Source of the DNA: Streptomyces cynarae
GTDB taxonomy: Bacteria > Actinomycetota > Actinomycetes > Streptomycetales > Streptomycetaceae
Assembly (NCBI RefSeq): GCF_025642135.1
Contig: NZ_CP106793.1
Location: 7,718,001-7,782,000, forward strand
Direction: 5' to 3'
DNA length: 64,000 nucleotides
The notes beneath the pieces were generated by a model. It ran no database searches, was not told the origin of the DNA, and worked only from the letters and a program-made list of their open reading frames with translations. This document shows, one piece after another, positions 63,576 to 64,000 of this stretch (positions within the stretch are counted from its first letter, which is position 1; each line of letters opens with the position of its first letter). The translations under genes and the position numbers were made by a program.

Positions 63576-63599
63576 GAGCCGGCCCGGGCAGGCCGGTTC
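63576..63599. terminator. Hairpin terminator after the conservon
   Basis: GAGCCGGCC (63576-63584) pairs with GGCCGGTTC (63591-63599), 9 bp with one G-T pair and a 6-nt loop. It separates cvnD from the converging PPOX gene and abuts its stop codon. Confidence 0.75.
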
Positions 63600-64000
63600 T
63601 ATTCGGCGACGGAGGAATAGGCCAGAACCTTCTCGACCCGTACCCGGACGAGGAGTTCTCCCGGAACGCCGTTGCGGGCTCCGAACTCCTCCGCCCGGTC
63701 CTCACCCATGTACCGGGCACCGAGCCGTGTCGCCCAGTGCCGCACCTCCTCCAGGTCCTCCGACAACTCGGCCCGCCCGTGCAGCACGACGAAGTCGTAC
63801 GGAGGGTGGTCGTCGTCCACACACAGGGCGACCCGGCCGTCCCTGGCCAGATTCCGCCCCTTCACGGTCTCCTTACCCGTGTTGAAGACCACGTCGTCGC
63901 CGTCCAGCAGGAACCAGATCGGTGCCACATGCGGCCTGCCGTCGGCGCGGACCGTGGAGAGCTTCCCGGTGCGGGTCCCGTGCGAGACGAAGGCCCGCCA
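63599..64000 (-). CDS. PPOX-class F420-dependent/pyridoxamine oxidase-like protein, partial
   Basis: The last ~133 residues of a flavin/F420-binding split-barrel protein are visible; the N-terminus lies beyond base 64000. GKLSTVRADGRPHVAPIWFL, FNTGKETVKGRNLARDGRVAL and YDFVVLHGRAEL are hallmarks of the pyridoxamine 5'-phosphate oxidase-related F420 family. Such proteins reduce or bind deazaflavin; the substrate is not known. Frame is open to the window edge. Confidence 0.87.
   Translation of the reverse strand, partial: WRAFVSHGTRTGKLSTVRADGRPHVAPIWFLLDGDDVVFNTGKETVKGRNLARDGRVALCVDDDHPPYDFVVLHGRAELSEDLEEVRHWATRLGARYMGEDRAEEFGARNGVPGELLVRVRVEKVLAYSSVAE

Overview
The window is 64 kb of a high-GC actinobacterial chromosome, almost certainly Streptomyces or a close relative. 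The evidence is strong third-position GC bias, frequent GTG and TTG starts, GGAGG-type ribosome binding sites, a four-gene conservon (cvnABCD), a XylR/xylB/xylA divergon, and many families typical of this genus. No tRNA, rRNA, CRISPR array or complete insertion sequence was seen.

Layout. (1) 1-4.7 kb: remnant of an inositol/sugar catabolic locus. It holds an MFS sugar transporter running off the left edge, an inosose-dehydratase-like TIM-barrel protein, a 5'-truncated methylmalonate-semialdehyde dehydrogenase, a LacI-type regulator and an orphan sugar-binding lipoprotein. Two near-identical 16-bp operators sit on two TTGACA promoters and probably bind the LacI protein. (2) 4.8-12.1 kb: a Gfo/Idh oxidoreductase, a YihY/BrkB membrane protein, two secreted small proteins, a PASTA-less Ser/Thr kinase, then a gene graveyard (esterase C-terminus, ricin-lectin fragment, frameshifted PAP2 phosphatase).

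(3) 12.1-39.7 kb, all on the minus strand: a 27.6-kb exopolysaccharide operon of 20 genes, most overlapping by 4 nt or nearly touching. It starts with an undecaprenyl-phosphate sugar transferase and a GDP-mannose 6-dehydrogenase-like enzyme. A glycosyltransferase, two chain-length proteins and an asparagine synthase follow, then a fused dehydrogenase/oxidoreductase, a heparinase-like lyase, a beta-helix lipoprotein, a polymerase and another glycosyltransferase. It ends with a nucleotide-sugar module (cytidylyltransferase, C-methyltransferase, deacetylase, epimerase, DUF4910 protein), flippase, glycosyltransferase, pyruvyltransferase, 3,5-epimerase and aminomutase-like aminotransferase. Together these predict a Wzx/Wzy-type polymer containing (amidated) uronic acid and an unusual branched or amino sugar, with its own export-side lyase and beta-helix enzyme. 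A gene-poor, hairpin-rich leader of about 350 bp precedes it. Short dispersed palindromic repeats have inserted in frame into at least three of its genes.

(4) 40.6-42.4 kb: a decayed C4-dicarboxylate transporter and an N-terminally truncated tartrate/malate dehydrogenase. (5) 42.6-48.8 kb: aldehyde dehydrogenase with its GAF-type regulator, a Tat-exported amidase, and an acetamidase/APC permease pair. (6) 49-53 kb: xylose regulator, xylulokinase and xylose isomerase. (7) 53-58.4 kb: small membrane proteins, a secreted alpha/beta hydrolase, hypotheticals, an MpaB-type oxygenase and a methyltransferase. (8) 58.5-63.6 kb: an MHYT-domain membrane protein followed by the conservon, then a partial F420/PPOX protein at the right edge.

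A recurring theme is damage. Seven loci carry truncations or single-nucleotide frameshifts. Some of these may be real decay and some may be base-calling errors in GC-rich tracts. The exopolysaccharide operon is the most interesting system in the window.
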